The notes below the pieces were generated by a model. The model was not told the DNA's origin. It saw only the letters and a program-made list of their open reading frames with translations, and ran no database searches. A program made the position numbers and the translations under genes. From Streptomyces piniterrae (lineage in GTDB: Bacteria; Actinomycetota; Actinomycetes; Streptomycetales; Streptomycetaceae), in the NCBI RefSeq assembly GCF_005048155.1, contig NZ_SUMB01000002.1:682001-746000 (forward strand): a stretch of 64,000 bases of DNA. Reading direction: 5' to 3'. This document shows positions 26,545 to 34,586 of this stretch, piece by piece. Position 1 is the stretch's first letter. Each line of letters opens with the position of its first letter.

Positions 26545-27833
26545 CGGCCCACCTTCTGTCCGGCCCTCGTGCCCTGACCGGCCTTCGCGGTGACCGAGGT
26601 CCGGGCCGCCGCGTCGTCCGCCCGCCGGGACAGCGACACCACTCCGGCGAGCCGCTCGATCGATGCCGGAACGTCCCAGTCCGCACGACGCAGGCTGGCG
26701 AGAGTGTTCGCGGGCACGACCACCAGGTCGGGGGCTCCGGTCTCCACCGCCCGGACCAGAATCGCCCACGCCGCGTCCCACCGGGGCCTCTCGGGGCGCT
26801 TGCGGACGGCCTCCACCACACCGTCCAGCACGGCCTGGCGCAGATCCCCGCGCTCGGGCAGGTCGGCACCCGCCGGGTCGGCGAGCAGCACCTCGGGGTC
26901 CGGGAGATCCATCCGGTCCAGGCTCGCCAGCAGCTCCAGCCCGGGACCGTCTCCCACCGTGCCTCTGACCAGCAGGGAAAGTACGTCCCGGGAGGAGCCC
27001 GCCGCGGTCGCGAAGGCGATCAGGCGCAGGGTCATCTCCCAGCTGCGGGGGGACGGCCAGGCACCGCCCCGGCGGGCTTCGCTGCTGGGCAGTTGATGCA
27101 CGAGTTTGGGGCGGGCGCCGAGGAGCCCGCACACCGCGCGGCGGGCGAAGTCCACGGCCTCCGGCAACTTCTCCGGGGCGAGCCGAGGCAGGGTCGCCCG
27201 CGGCCAGGTCCCACCCAGACCACGTACGACGACGTCGTGGTCATGGGCCCACTGAAGGTGAACGAACCGGTTGGCCAGCGGCGGACTCAGCTCCCAGCCG
27301 TCGGCTGCCGAGGAGCGCGGGTTGGCGGCGGCCACGATCCGGACCCCGGGCGGCAGTTGCAGGGCGCCGATCCGTCGCTCCAGCACCAGGCGGAGCAGGG
27401 CGGCCTGCACGGCCGGCGGTGCCGTGGACAGTTCGTCGAGGAACAGCAGCCCCCGGCCGGCTCGTACGAGTCGCACCGCCCAGTCCGGCGGGGCCATCGG
27501 GACACCGTGTTCCGCTGGATCGTCTCCGACGATCGGCAGCCCCGAGAAGTCGGACGGTTCGTGCACACTGGCGATCACCGTGGTCAGCGGAAGGTCCAGG
27601 GCCGCGGAGAGTTGTGTCAGTGCCGCGGTCTTGCCGATTCCCGGCTCACCCCACAGGAGCACGGGCAGGTCGGCGGCCACCGCCAGCGTCAGCGCCTCCA
27701 GTTGGGTGTCGGGGCGCGGTTCCGTGGTGGCGTCGCTCAGCAGGGTCAACAACTCGTCGGCGACGTCGAGTTGGGAGGCGGTGGCCGGGGCGGAGGCGGT
27801 GTCGGCCGGGGCGGACGGAGTGCATGTGGGCAT
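26541..27833 (-). CDS. MoxR-type AAA+ ATPase
   Basis: 430 residues. Walker A WGEPGIGKTAALT (about 61-73), an AAA+ helix-2-type insert region (HEPSDFSGLPIV), Walker B GLLFLDELSTAP, sensor 1 VAAANPRSS and an arginine-finger region in PPLANRFVHL. The C-terminal 180 residues are specific to this subgroup. It sits between an unknown 508-residue protein (59-bp gap) and the HExxH/vWA protein (4-bp overlap). MoxR ATPases usually remodel a client together with a vWA partner; the client here may be the unknown upstream protein (inferred). Confidence 0.9.
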   Translation of the reverse strand: MPTCTPSAPADTASAPATASQLDVADELLTLLSDATTEPRPDTQLEALTLAVAADLPVLLWGEPGIGKTAALTQLSAALDLPLTTVIASVHEPSDFSGLPIVGDDPAEHGVPMAPPDWAVRLVRAGRGLLFLDELSTAPPAVQAALLRLVLERRIGALQLPPGVRIVAAANPRSSAADGWELSPPLANRFVHLQWAHDHDVVVRGLGGTWPRATLPRLAPEKLPEAVDFARRAVCGLLGARPKLVHQLPSSEARRGGAWPSPRSWEMTLRLIAFATAAGSSRDVLSLLVRGTVGDGPGLELLASLDRMDLPDPEVLLADPAGADLPERGDLRQAVLDGVVEAVRKRPERPRWDAAWAILVRAVETGAPDLVVVPANTLASLRRADWDVPASIERLAGVVSLSRRADDAAARTSVTAKAGQGTRAGQKVGR

Positions 27834-27892
27834 GTTTGATCACCTGTGGGTTGGTGGGGAAAGTGAAGTGGGTTGCGGGGGAGGAGCCCCGG

Positions 27893-29419
27893 TCAGCTGA
27901 AGGTGGCGCGGCGTGGGCGTGAGCGGCGGTCACGGGGGCGGCGACGGTCAGGGTGGACGATGCGGCCGGGCGCAGGTCCGATCAGGCCCGCTCTGAACAG
28001 TCCGTAGGTGATGCGCCGCTGCGCGGCCGCCTCCAACTCGTCCCGGAGCGCACCGTTGCGCAGCAGCGCGTCGGGGCCCAACAGACCCTCGACGACGGCC
28101 AACGCACCGGCTGTGTCGCCATGGTCCAGGCGTTCACGTACGTCGGTGAGGCACTCCGGATGGCGGTGCGCTTCGTCGATCGCCTGTAGGCAGGGCACTG
28201 GAGTTCCGGTCAGAGCGGCCAGCAGTTCCTCCCGCCGGATCTCGGCCGGGTCGTGATCCAGCGGGGCCAGTACGCCGTTCACCAGGCCGATCCGATGCCG
28301 AGCTCCCCGGCACTCCACGAGGTGTGGTTGTCCTGCCCGATCCGCAATCCGGGGCGAGCCGGCCGGTGAGTGGTCCGGTGAGTGCTCTGGCGAGTGGTCC
28401 TGTGAATGGTCCGGTGAGTGGTTCGGGACGAGTGCCGAGGCGACCAGCGGGTGCAGCCGATCGACCTCGATCGAACCAGTGCGGAGCAGTTCCAGATCGG
28501 GCAGCACCCAGGTCGCCGCGTCGGGCAGTACGGGCAGCGCGGGCAGCGCGGAGACAACGCCATCCGCGGACGCCGCCGAGAGCCGCAACGCGGGCGGCCC
28601 CACACCGTCGTTGTCCGCGACCAGGTCCAGCACCAGCCGATGCCGGGCCCCGAACCGTACGAGGAAAGTGCCCTCGGACCGTCCCTCGGCGCGGAGCAGA
28701 ATGCGCGCTTCGGCGGCCCAACGGTCAACGGCACAGCGACGCCCCGGCGGCACCATCCCCAACACCTCTGGGTCCACTGGCAGTTCCGGGTCCGTCGGCA
28801 GTTTTGGGTCCACCGGCAGTTCCGGGTCCGTCAAAAAACCGCCGTTGTCTTCGGCCGGCCGATCGGCCCCGGACCGGATCCGCAGTTCATCGGTCCTGCG
28901 TACGTCCCACAAGTGGCGGTGCAGGTCGAGGCGGAACCGCCGGTTGGGGCGGGGATGCGGATGGCGGCGGTCGCCGGCCTCGGAGTGGGATCCGTCCCAC
29001 AGCGCGAGGCTGATCCGCTGACCGGCATCCGCCCAAGCCGGCGGAGTCCGGGCCACGAGGTGTACCGCGCATGTGCCATCACGCCCTGGAGCGTCGTACC
29101 GAGCCAGCGAGAGGGTAAGACCCGGGCGCAGCAGCCCGTCAGGAGCGATCCTCGGCATGTGCCAGCGCAACAGATCAGGAGCCAAATGGCGGAGATCGGC
29201 CCGGACTTGCGCTGCCAGTTCCTGGCCGTGGCTACGCGCCACGGAACGCAGATTGAAGTCGATATCGATGCCTGCGGCGGCACATGCCCCCGCCCAGTCC
29301 CCGGCACATCGGCGGGCGGTCGCAGTCTCGATCATGGAGGGCGGCACGGCGAACTCGCGCACGCGCAGCCAGAAGGAATAGCGGGAATCCCCAGTCGCGG
29401 TCTGAGTGAGCATCAGCAC
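27893..29419 (-). CDS. Uncharacterised protein of the MoxR/vWA operon
   Basis: 508 residues, no family recognised. The first 150 residues form a plausible folded domain (MIETATARRCAGDWAGACAA, then LAPDLLRWHMPRIAPDG). Two low-complexity inserts are encoded by short repeats: a DPELPVDPKLPTDPEL-type tract near residues 198-220 and an NHSPDHSQDHSPEHSPDHSP tract near 335-356. The C-terminus is very basic (RRRPRDRRSRPRRATF). No signal peptide or membrane helix. Position at the head of the operon suggests it is the client or specificity factor of the MoxR/vWA machine. It may instead be a structural or nucleic-acid-binding protein. Confidence 0.8.
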   Translation of the reverse strand: MLMLTQTATGDSRYSFWLRVREFAVPPSMIETATARRCAGDWAGACAAAGIDIDFNLRSVARSHGQELAAQVRADLRHLAPDLLRWHMPRIAPDGLLRPGLTLSLARYDAPGRDGTCAVHLVARTPPAWADAGQRISLALWDGSHSEAGDRRHPHPRPNRRFRLDLHRHLWDVRRTDELRIRSGADRPAEDNGGFLTDPELPVDPKLPTDPELPVDPEVLGMVPPGRRCAVDRWAAEARILLRAEGRSEGTFLVRFGARHRLVLDLVADNDGVGPPALRLSAASADGVVSALPALPVLPDAATWVLPDLELLRTGSIEVDRLHPLVASALVPNHSPDHSQDHSPEHSPDHSPAGSPRIADRAGQPHLVECRGARHRIGLVNGVLAPLDHDPAEIRREELLAALTGTPVPCLQAIDEAHRHPECLTDVRERLDHGDTAGALAVVEGLLGPDALLRNGALRDELEAAAQRRITYGLFRAGLIGPAPGRIVHPDRRRPRDRRSRPRRATFS

Positions 29420-29597
29420 TCACCTTGCGCGGACGGGGCCCCCAATCTCACAACAGAAGGAGTCGTCATCGGTGTGATCATAACCATCCTCGCCTGGATG
29501 TGCCAGGGCCCCCGTTGTGCGCCACATCGTGAAGCGATGAGACTCACGGTGGGAGGAGGGAAGACGCCGAGGTGACCAACCGTCAGGCGATCGCCGA

Positions 29598-29753
29598 CTA
29601 CAGGGCGGGGAGTCCCCCCAGTGCGGGAATGATGCCGGCGTTGATTTCCGGACCTTCGTTGAAGGGCTGGGCCGGTGCGGCGAGGGCGACGCTTCCCAGG
29701 GAGAGCAGAACGGCGGTTGCCAGGACGGTGAAGGAACGGCGAATGTGCTTCAT
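29598..29753 (-). CDS. Small secreted peptide (51 aa)
   Basis: MKHIRRSFTVLATAVLLSLG begins a classic signal peptide; cleavage after VALAA would leave about 24-26 residues (APAQPFNEGPEINAGIIPAL plus GGLPAL). GAGAGGA lies at good spacing before the ATG at 29753, and the frame upstream is not coding-like. No Cys, so not a disulfide toxin, and no RiPP leader motif that I recognise. It is divergent from the Arg-rich ORF 261 bp away. Possible roles include an extracellular signal, an antimicrobial peptide or a surface component; none is supported directly. Confidence 0.65.
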   Translation of the reverse strand: MKHIRRSFTVLATAVLLSLGSVALAAPAQPFNEGPEINAGIIPALGGLPAL

Positions 29754-29848
29754 TGAGTCCTCTCGCTGCGTGCGCACTGCGCCAGTACGCACGGCATGTG
29801 GTTTCGGTTGAGAGGCCCCGGGGCTAGCGGAGCGACCGCCAGGAGGGT

Positions 29849-29907
29849 TTCCCTCACTCCACCTGCGCAAACGCACAGTCACTCGGGTGATGCAGAGGGT
29901 GAGGGAA
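29849..29907. promoter_or_regulatory. Inverted repeat in the divergent peptide promoter region
   Basis: TTCCCTCAC (29849-29857) and GTGAGGGAA (29899-29907) are perfect 9-bp inverted arms, 50 bp centre to centre. They lie between the secreted-peptide gene (minus) and the Arg-rich ORF (plus). They could be a pair of operator half-sites controlling one or both directions. Confidence 0.4.
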
Positions 29908-30014
29908 GAGTGCGGGGGACCGCAGGCCCATCGGAAGAATTTCGCGGAAGCGCCATCCATTAGCCGCTCTCAGACGTATCTCCACACGGGGGGATGGGTT
30001 CAGGAGGGAAGCTC

Positions 30015-30161
30015 ATGGCGATTTTCCATCACCTTATTCCCGCGAAACACAGGCACCACAGGAAGGACTTCTTCACCTCAAGCGGCAGTGACACCAGTGA
30101 CCGTCGCCGTCGTCGTCGGCGCCGCCGTCGTCGTCGCCGTACCTCTCACGGCCGCTGGTAA
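30015..30161 (+). CDS. 48-aa His/Arg-rich peptide with Arg13 run
   Basis: The product begins MAIFHHLIPAKHRHHRKDFF, continues TSSGSDTSD, then 13 consecutive Arg and TSHGRW. AGGAGG lies 7 nt upstream of the ATG, a near-ideal site. The first 20 codons use codons rare in this genome (ATT, CTT, AAA, AGG), unlike the neighbours. It is followed after 16 bp by a strong hairpin, then by an ABC exporter and a coupled kinase. The layout recalls peptide-precursor operons, where the precursor is made in excess of its handling proteins. The Ser/Thr cluster could be a phosphorylation or modification site. No known family recognised; function is inferred only. Confidence 0.6.
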   Translation: MAIFHHLIPAKHRHHRKDFFTSSGSDTSDRRRRRRRRRRRRRTSHGRW

Positions 30162-30177
30162 CCGTGTATGACGGCTG

Positions 30178-30208
30178 AGCGGGCCGGAGCCCGGAGTTCC
30201 GGCCCGCT
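30178..30208 (+). terminator. Strong hairpin between peptide ORF and ABC transporter (attenuator-like)
   Basis: A perfect 11-bp stem AGCGGGCCGGA/TCCGGCCCGCT with a 9-nt loop. It begins 16 bp after the peptide stop and ends 23 bp before the ABC start. It could terminate most transcripts after the peptide gene and let some read through to the exporter and kinase. Confidence 0.7.
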
Positions 30209-30231
30209 GGGCCGCGATCTCTGAGGAATGC

Positions 30232-32100
30232 ATGCCCATGGTGCGTGTCCCGCGGCATGTCCTGCGGCGTCTGCTCTCGGTGGGCGAGGATCCCGACGCC
30301 ATCGTCGCCGCCGCCCCACCGGTGCCCCTGCGTGCGGTTTTCCGGCGTTTCTGGCCTTACACGCGCGGTGGTCGGCGCTGGATGGTTCTCCTCCTCTGCT
30401 TCAGCGTGATCGGGCCCGTGCTCGACGGTGCCGAGATCTGGCTGTTCAAGCTCGTGGTGGACGATGTGCTCGCGCCGCGCGATCTGAGCCCGTTCCTGTG
30501 GATCGCCCTGGCCTACCTGGGGCTCGTCGTCGGATCCGGCGTGCTGGGGTTCGCCGACGACGTGCTGTCCACCTGGGTCAGCGAGCGGTTCCTGCTGGCC
30601 CTGCGGGCGGATGTGTTCCGGCATGTCCAGAGTCTCTCGCTCGGGTTCTTCGAACGGCGCCGGCTGGGGGACGTGCTGTCGCGGGTCACGGGCGATGTCG
30701 ACGCGGTGGAGACGTTCCTGCTCTCAGGCGTGGCGAACGCCCTCTACTACCTGATCCAGGTGGGCGTGTTCCTCGGCCTGCTCTTCTACCTGCAGTGGGA
30801 CCTGACCCTCCTCGCACTCGTCATCGTGCCGCTGTTCTGGAGGGCGGCCCGCCACTTCTCCCGGCTGATCAAGGACGCCTCACGGGAGCGCAGACGCCGC
30901 AGCGGCTCGATCAGCGCGATCGCCGAGGAGTCACTCGGCAATGTCGCACTGGTCCAGGCGTACAACCGGCAGGGCTGGGAGCAGCGCCGCTTCGAACGCG
31001 AGAGTGTGGGCAAGTTCCGGGCGGCGATGACGTCGGCCCGGATCCGTGCCGTCTACGGGCCGATCGTCGAGGTCGTCGAGGTGAGCGGCGCACTGGCCGT
31101 CATGGCCTTCGGGACGTGGAAGCTGGCGCAGGGCCAGCTCACGCTGGGCGGTCTGCTGGTCTTCCTCGCGCTCATCAGCAAGCTCTACAGTCCGCTGCGC
31201 GATCTGTCCCGCCTCAGCAACACCTTCTACGCGGCGTCCGCCTCCGCCGAGCGCATCATCGAGTTGCTGGACCAGCGCCCCCAGGTCGTCGAGGCCACCG
31301 GCGCCCGGCGGATCGGGCGCGCCCGCGGCGATGTGGAGTTCGACGGTGTCTCCTTCCGCTATCCGGGCACATCCCGGTGGGCACTGTCCGGAGTCTCGTT
31401 CCACGCGGCGCCCGGCGGGACACTGGCCCTGGTCGGGGCGAGCGGCGCCGGCAAATCCACGGCCGCCAAGCTGCAACTGCGCTTCTACGACCCGGATCGG
31501 GGCGCGGTCCGCCTCGACGGTGTCGACCTGAGGGACCTGCGGCTGTCGGAGCTGCGCGAGAGCGTCGCGGTGGTACTCCAGGAGACGCTGGTCTTCCACG
31601 GCACCGTGCGGGAGAACATCGCCTACGGCCGCCCGGAGGCGACCGAGGCGGACATCGTCGCCGCGGCCCGCGCCGCCGATGCGGACGAGTTCATCCGGCT
31701 GCTGCCTGAGGGCTACGACACCATGGTGGGCCAGCGTGGCCGGATGCTGTCGGGCGGGCAGCGCCAGCGACTCGCCATCGCCCGCGCGATGATCAGGGAC
31801 GCGCCCATACTCCTGCTCGACGAACCGACCACGGGGCTGGACGCCCAGTCCGGTCGGCGGATCATGGAACCGCTGCGCCGTCTCATGGCCGGCCGCACCA
31901 CCATCGTCATCTCGCACAACCTGCTCACCGTCCGCGACGCCACCTGCATCGTGGTGCTCGACCACGGCCGGGTCATCGAGTGCGGCACACACGAAGAACT
32001 GCTCGCGCACGGTGGGGCCTACGCCCGGCTGCACCGCCTGACCGCGGCGACAGCTCCCACGCCTGTCGGCACGCCACCCATGGGGAAGGTGCTGTCATGA
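30232..32100 (+). CDS. ABC transporter, fused permease/ATPase (exporter type)
   Basis: 622 residues, half-transporter. Six helices lie in the first 350 residues (WMVLLLCFSVIGPVLDGAEIW, LWIALAYLGLVVGSGVLGF and others), then an ATPase with Walker A GASGAGKSTAAKL, Q-loop VVLQETLVF, signature LSGGQRQRL, Walker B ILLLDEPTTGLDA and switch His ISHN. This is the MsbA/lipid or peptide exporter class; no peptidase domain is fused. GAGGA lies upstream of two in-frame ATGs (30232 and 30238). Its TGA overlaps the kinase ATG by 4 bp. Export of the upstream Arg-rich peptide is a hypothesis. Confidence 0.92.
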   Translation: MPMVRVPRHVLRRLLSVGEDPDAIVAAAPPVPLRAVFRRFWPYTRGGRRWMVLLLCFSVIGPVLDGAEIWLFKLVVDDVLAPRDLSPFLWIALAYLGLVVGSGVLGFADDVLSTWVSERFLLALRADVFRHVQSLSLGFFERRRLGDVLSRVTGDVDAVETFLLSGVANALYYLIQVGVFLGLLFYLQWDLTLLALVIVPLFWRAARHFSRLIKDASRERRRRSGSISAIAEESLGNVALVQAYNRQGWEQRRFERESVGKFRAAMTSARIRAVYGPIVEVVEVSGALAVMAFGTWKLAQGQLTLGGLLVFLALISKLYSPLRDLSRLSNTFYAASASAERIIELLDQRPQVVEATGARRIGRARGDVEFDGVSFRYPGTSRWALSGVSFHAAPGGTLALVGASGAGKSTAAKLQLRFYDPDRGAVRLDGVDLRDLRLSELRESVAVVLQETLVFHGTVRENIAYGRPEATEADIVAAARAADADEFIRLLPEGYDTMVGQRGRMLSGGQRQRLAIARAMIRDAPILLLDEPTTGLDAQSGRRIMEPLRRLMAGRTTIVISHNLLTVRDATCIVVLDHGRVIECGTHEELLAHGGAYARLHRLTAATAPTPVGTPPMGKVLS

Positions 32101-33023
32101 GCCGAACCATCGCACCGCCCGCACCGCCGGCCGCACCCCTGGCGCCCGGAACCCGACCCGTGCCGGGCTACGAGGTCCTGGTGCACCTGGCGCGGACCGG
32201 CTGGCTCGACCTGTACGACGCCTGGAGCGAGGAACGGGACTGCCGGTGCGTGGTCAAGGTCCTACGCCCCGACCGCCGCCACGAGGAACGGCTGCGCGCG
32301 CAGCTGCTGCGTGAGGGCCGCTGGCTGCGGGCCTTCACCCATCCGCACTTGGTCCGTGCGTACGAGACCTTCGAGTCGCCCGAGCCGCTCGTCGTGCTGG
32401 AAACACTGACTGGCGAGACGGTGTCCCACCTCATCGACCGATTGCGGCGCCGCCCGTCCGCCGAGGACATCGCCCTGCTCGGTGTGCACCTGTGCTCCGC
32501 GATCCACTACCTCCATGGGCAGGGCCTGCTGCACCTCGACCTCAAGCCGTCCAACGTCGTGGTCGACTGCGGGCACGCCAAGGTGCTGGACCTCAGCGTC
32601 GCGCGGCCGCCCGGTATCGCTCCGGCGGGCGTCGGTACGTTCTGCTATCTCGCTCCTGAGCAGGCGCGCGGTGGAATGCTGACGGCCGCGGCCGATGTGT
32701 GGGGCATCGGTGTCACGTTGTACGAGGTCGCCACCGGAGACCCGCCGTTCGACTGCGGTGAGGTGGTGGACGAGACGGGGGAGGGGACGGGGAGCGGCGA
32801 CGTCACCACCGGCGATGACCCGACCGGCCGGGACGACTGGTATCCGCAGCTGGAGGAGAGTGCGCCACCGGTCGGGTCGCGCCGGCGCCTCCCGCGTGAT
32901 CTCGCGGCGGCCATCGACGGCTGTCTGCGGCCCGATCCGGCGGCCCGGCCCACGGTCCGGGAACTCGCCGCCGCCCTCGACGCGATCCTGCCATGGCAGC
33001 GGCGCCATGTGGCACCTGCGTGA
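32097..33023 (+). CDS. Ser/Thr protein kinase, soluble, coupled to ABC exporter
   Basis: 308 residues. Kinase landmarks: VVKVLRP (ATP-binding Lys), catalytic loop HLDLKPSNVVV (HLD instead of HRD, so a non-RD-type kinase with Asp, Lys and Asn kept), DLSVA in place of DFG with the metal-binding Asp kept, and YLAPEQARGG (APE motif). The glycine-rich loop is degenerate (LARTGWLDLYDA). No transmembrane helix, PASTA or LanC domain. The ATG overlaps the exporter's TGA, so the two are co-translated. The partner may be the peptide or the exporter; neither is shown. Confidence 0.88.
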   Translation: MSRTIAPPAPPAAPLAPGTRPVPGYEVLVHLARTGWLDLYDAWSEERDCRCVVKVLRPDRRHEERLRAQLLREGRWLRAFTHPHLVRAYETFESPEPLVVLETLTGETVSHLIDRLRRRPSAEDIALLGVHLCSAIHYLHGQGLLHLDLKPSNVVVDCGHAKVLDLSVARPPGIAPAGVGTFCYLAPEQARGGMLTAAADVWGIGVTLYEVATGDPPFDCGEVVDETGEGTGSGDVTTGDDPTGRDDWYPQLEESAPPVGSRRRLPRDLAAAIDGCLRPDPAARPTVRELAAALDAILPWQRRHVAPA

Positions 33024-33062
33024 CGGTTGGGCGTTCCCGAGTGACGGTCGCGGGTTCCCGGA

Positions 33063-33809
33063 CTACCGTGCCGTTTCGAAGTGTGCGGTGGCGAGGAGAG
33101 TGCCGTCGGCGGAGGTCAGGCGAGCGCCCGAGATGGTGGACGGGTCGACCGGCACCGGGGCTCCCCAGTAGCCGTAGCCGTCGTGGAGCGCGAACGTCCC
33201 GACTCGCACGGTGGTGCCGTTCGTACGCTCCAGCACGCAGGTGACCTTCCCGCTGTAGGAGATCCCGGCCTCGTCGAGGTCGACGGACATGTACATCCAG
33301 GCCGGTGATTCGGTATGGACGAAGACCTCACCGCCCGCCTGCCGATCGGTACCGGCCACCGTCAGATCGCCGCGCAGCAGGCCCGAACCGACCACGACGG
33401 ACCGCGAGGGGGACGCCAGGTTCTCGATCGCCGTGCCGACGGCCCAGCCACCGAACCCGAAGGCCAGCGCGAAGGCGGCGAAGGCGGAGGCGACCTTCAG
33501 CCGTACCCGCCCACGGGACCGCTTGCGCGCGCGACCGGGCCCGCTCGGGTGCCGACGGCCGTCGCGTGCCGCCGCGGACTGGGCCAGTGACCGAGCCACC
33601 CGGGTCTCGAACCCGACCGGGGGCTCGCGGTCCGGCAGCAGGCCGAGCAGCCCATCGCCGACAAGCGTCAGCTGCCCCACGTACTCCCGGCACTCCGCGC
33701 AGCGGTCCAGATGCGCGACGGCCTCCGCCCGCTCGCGCCCCGGCAGCACTCCCAGAGCCAGCTCGGCGCCGATCTCCATCAGCTTTTCGCAGGTCACGTC
33801 CTTAGCCAT
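33063..33809 (-). CDS. Membrane anti-sigma factor with zinc-finger motif
   Basis: 248 residues. The N-terminal domain has the ZAS signature HLDRCAEC (HxxxCxxC) at about residues 33-40. A single transmembrane helix (VASAFAAFALAFGFGGWAVG) follows near residue 110, then an extracytoplasmic RskA-like C-terminal domain of about 120 residues ending in ADGTLLATAHFE. It overlaps the sigma gene by 8 bp, the usual arrangement for an ECF sigma factor and its inhibitor. Signal unknown. Confidence 0.92.
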   Translation of the reverse strand: MAKDVTCEKLMEIGAELALGVLPGRERAEAVAHLDRCAECREYVGQLTLVGDGLLGLLPDREPPVGFETRVARSLAQSAAARDGRRHPSGPGRARKRSRGRVRLKVASAFAAFALAFGFGGWAVGTAIENLASPSRSVVVGSGLLRGDLTVAGTDRQAGGEVFVHTESPAWMYMSVDLDEAGISYSGKVTCVLERTNGTTVRVGTFALHDGYGYWGAPVPVDPSTISGARLTSADGTLLATAHFETAR

Positions 33810-34443
33810 GGTCGCCTCGCTTCGGAGACGTGAGCGTGGTCCGCAGTTTGCCCATCGCCGTCCTGATGCGCGTCTTGGCCGTGCCCAGCGGGACCTGCTC
33901 CCAGTCGGCGATCTGCTGAGCCGTCATTCCGTAGATGCCCGCCATCACCAGGGCACGGCCCTGTTCGCGCGGCAGTTGTGCCACGGCCGCCCGGAGTGTG
34001 GACGACGCTTCGTCGGCGAGCGCATGCTCCTCCGGGGTCTCGCTCACCACACCGAGGAGCGCGTCGAGGTCTTCGGGTGCCACCGGCTCCGGCCGGCGCG
34101 AGCGCATGGCGTCGATGGCGAGGTTGTGCGCGATGGTCGTCAGCCAGGTCGCCACCGAGCCTCGCCGGGAGTCGTAGACCTGCGCGTGCCGCCAAGCTCG
34201 CTCGAACGTCTGCTGCGCGATGTCCTCGGCGAGCTGTGTATCGCCGAGGACGGCGAGGGCGACACCGAAGACCCTGTGCTGGAACCTTCGTACGAAGGTC
34301 ACCGCGAGTTCCGGGTCACCGGTGGCCAGACCGGACAGCAGAGCTTCGTCCGGGAGGCGGCCCACTGGGAACCCAAACGCCTGCATACCCATATATACGG
34401 ACCGTCCCGGCCAGCGGATTGCCTGGCGACGGCGAGAGCTCAC
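33802..34443 (-). CDS. ECF-type RNA polymerase sigma factor
   Basis: About 213 residues. Region 2 includes FVRRFQHRVFGVALAVL and DIAQQTFERAWRHA; region 4 includes LPREQGRALVMAGIYGMTAQ followed by IADWEQVPLGTAKTRIRTAM. The GTG at 34443 is chosen because GGAGGAG lies 9 nt upstream; ATGs at 34479, 34392 and 34386 are alternatives. It overlaps its anti-sigma gene by 8 bp and is divergent from a cupredoxin lipoprotein, a likely regulon member. This pattern matches SigK/RskA-like pairs. Confidence 0.9.
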   Translation of the reverse strand: MSSRRRQAIRWPGRSVYMGMQAFGFPVGRLPDEALLSGLATGDPELAVTFVRRFQHRVFGVALAVLGDTQLAEDIAQQTFERAWRHAQVYDSRRGSVATWLTTIAHNLAIDAMRSRRPEPVAPEDLDALLGVVSETPEEHALADEASSTLRAAVAQLPREQGRALVMAGIYGMTAQQIADWEQVPLGTAKTRIRTAMGKLRTTLTSPKRGDHG

Positions 34444-34500
34444 CTCCCTATTCTCCTCCGGTCCCACCGCCCAATCCATGCGGCTCGGCGCTCCGTATCC

Positions 34501-34554
34501 CGTACGAGCCGTGCGAGTCGTACGAGCCGTATGAGTTATGCGAGCTATTCGAGC
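34501..34554. repeat. Six 9-bp tandem repeats between sigma and cupredoxin genes
   Basis: Six consecutive 9-mers of consensus CGTnCGAGY: CGTACGAGC, CGTGCGAGT, CGTACGAGC, CGTATGAGT, TATGCGAGC, TATTCGAGC. They lie in the divergent region, 33 bp upstream of the cupredoxin start, and could be a binding array or a minisatellite. Confidence 0.85.
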
Positions 34555-34586
34555 TCCACATGGGACAGAGCGCTTCGGAGGCCGAG

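Noticed and set aside
29887..30171. A 94-codon plus-strand frame overlapping the Arg-rich ORF
   Set aside because: Its start has no ribosome site and the product is low-complexity; the ORF at 30015 in a different frame has an excellent ribosome site.
32097..33023. Class III/IV lanthipeptide synthetase
   Set aside because: The protein is only a kinase domain of 308 residues. There is no LanC-like cyclase and no lyase domain, and the upstream peptide has no Cys.
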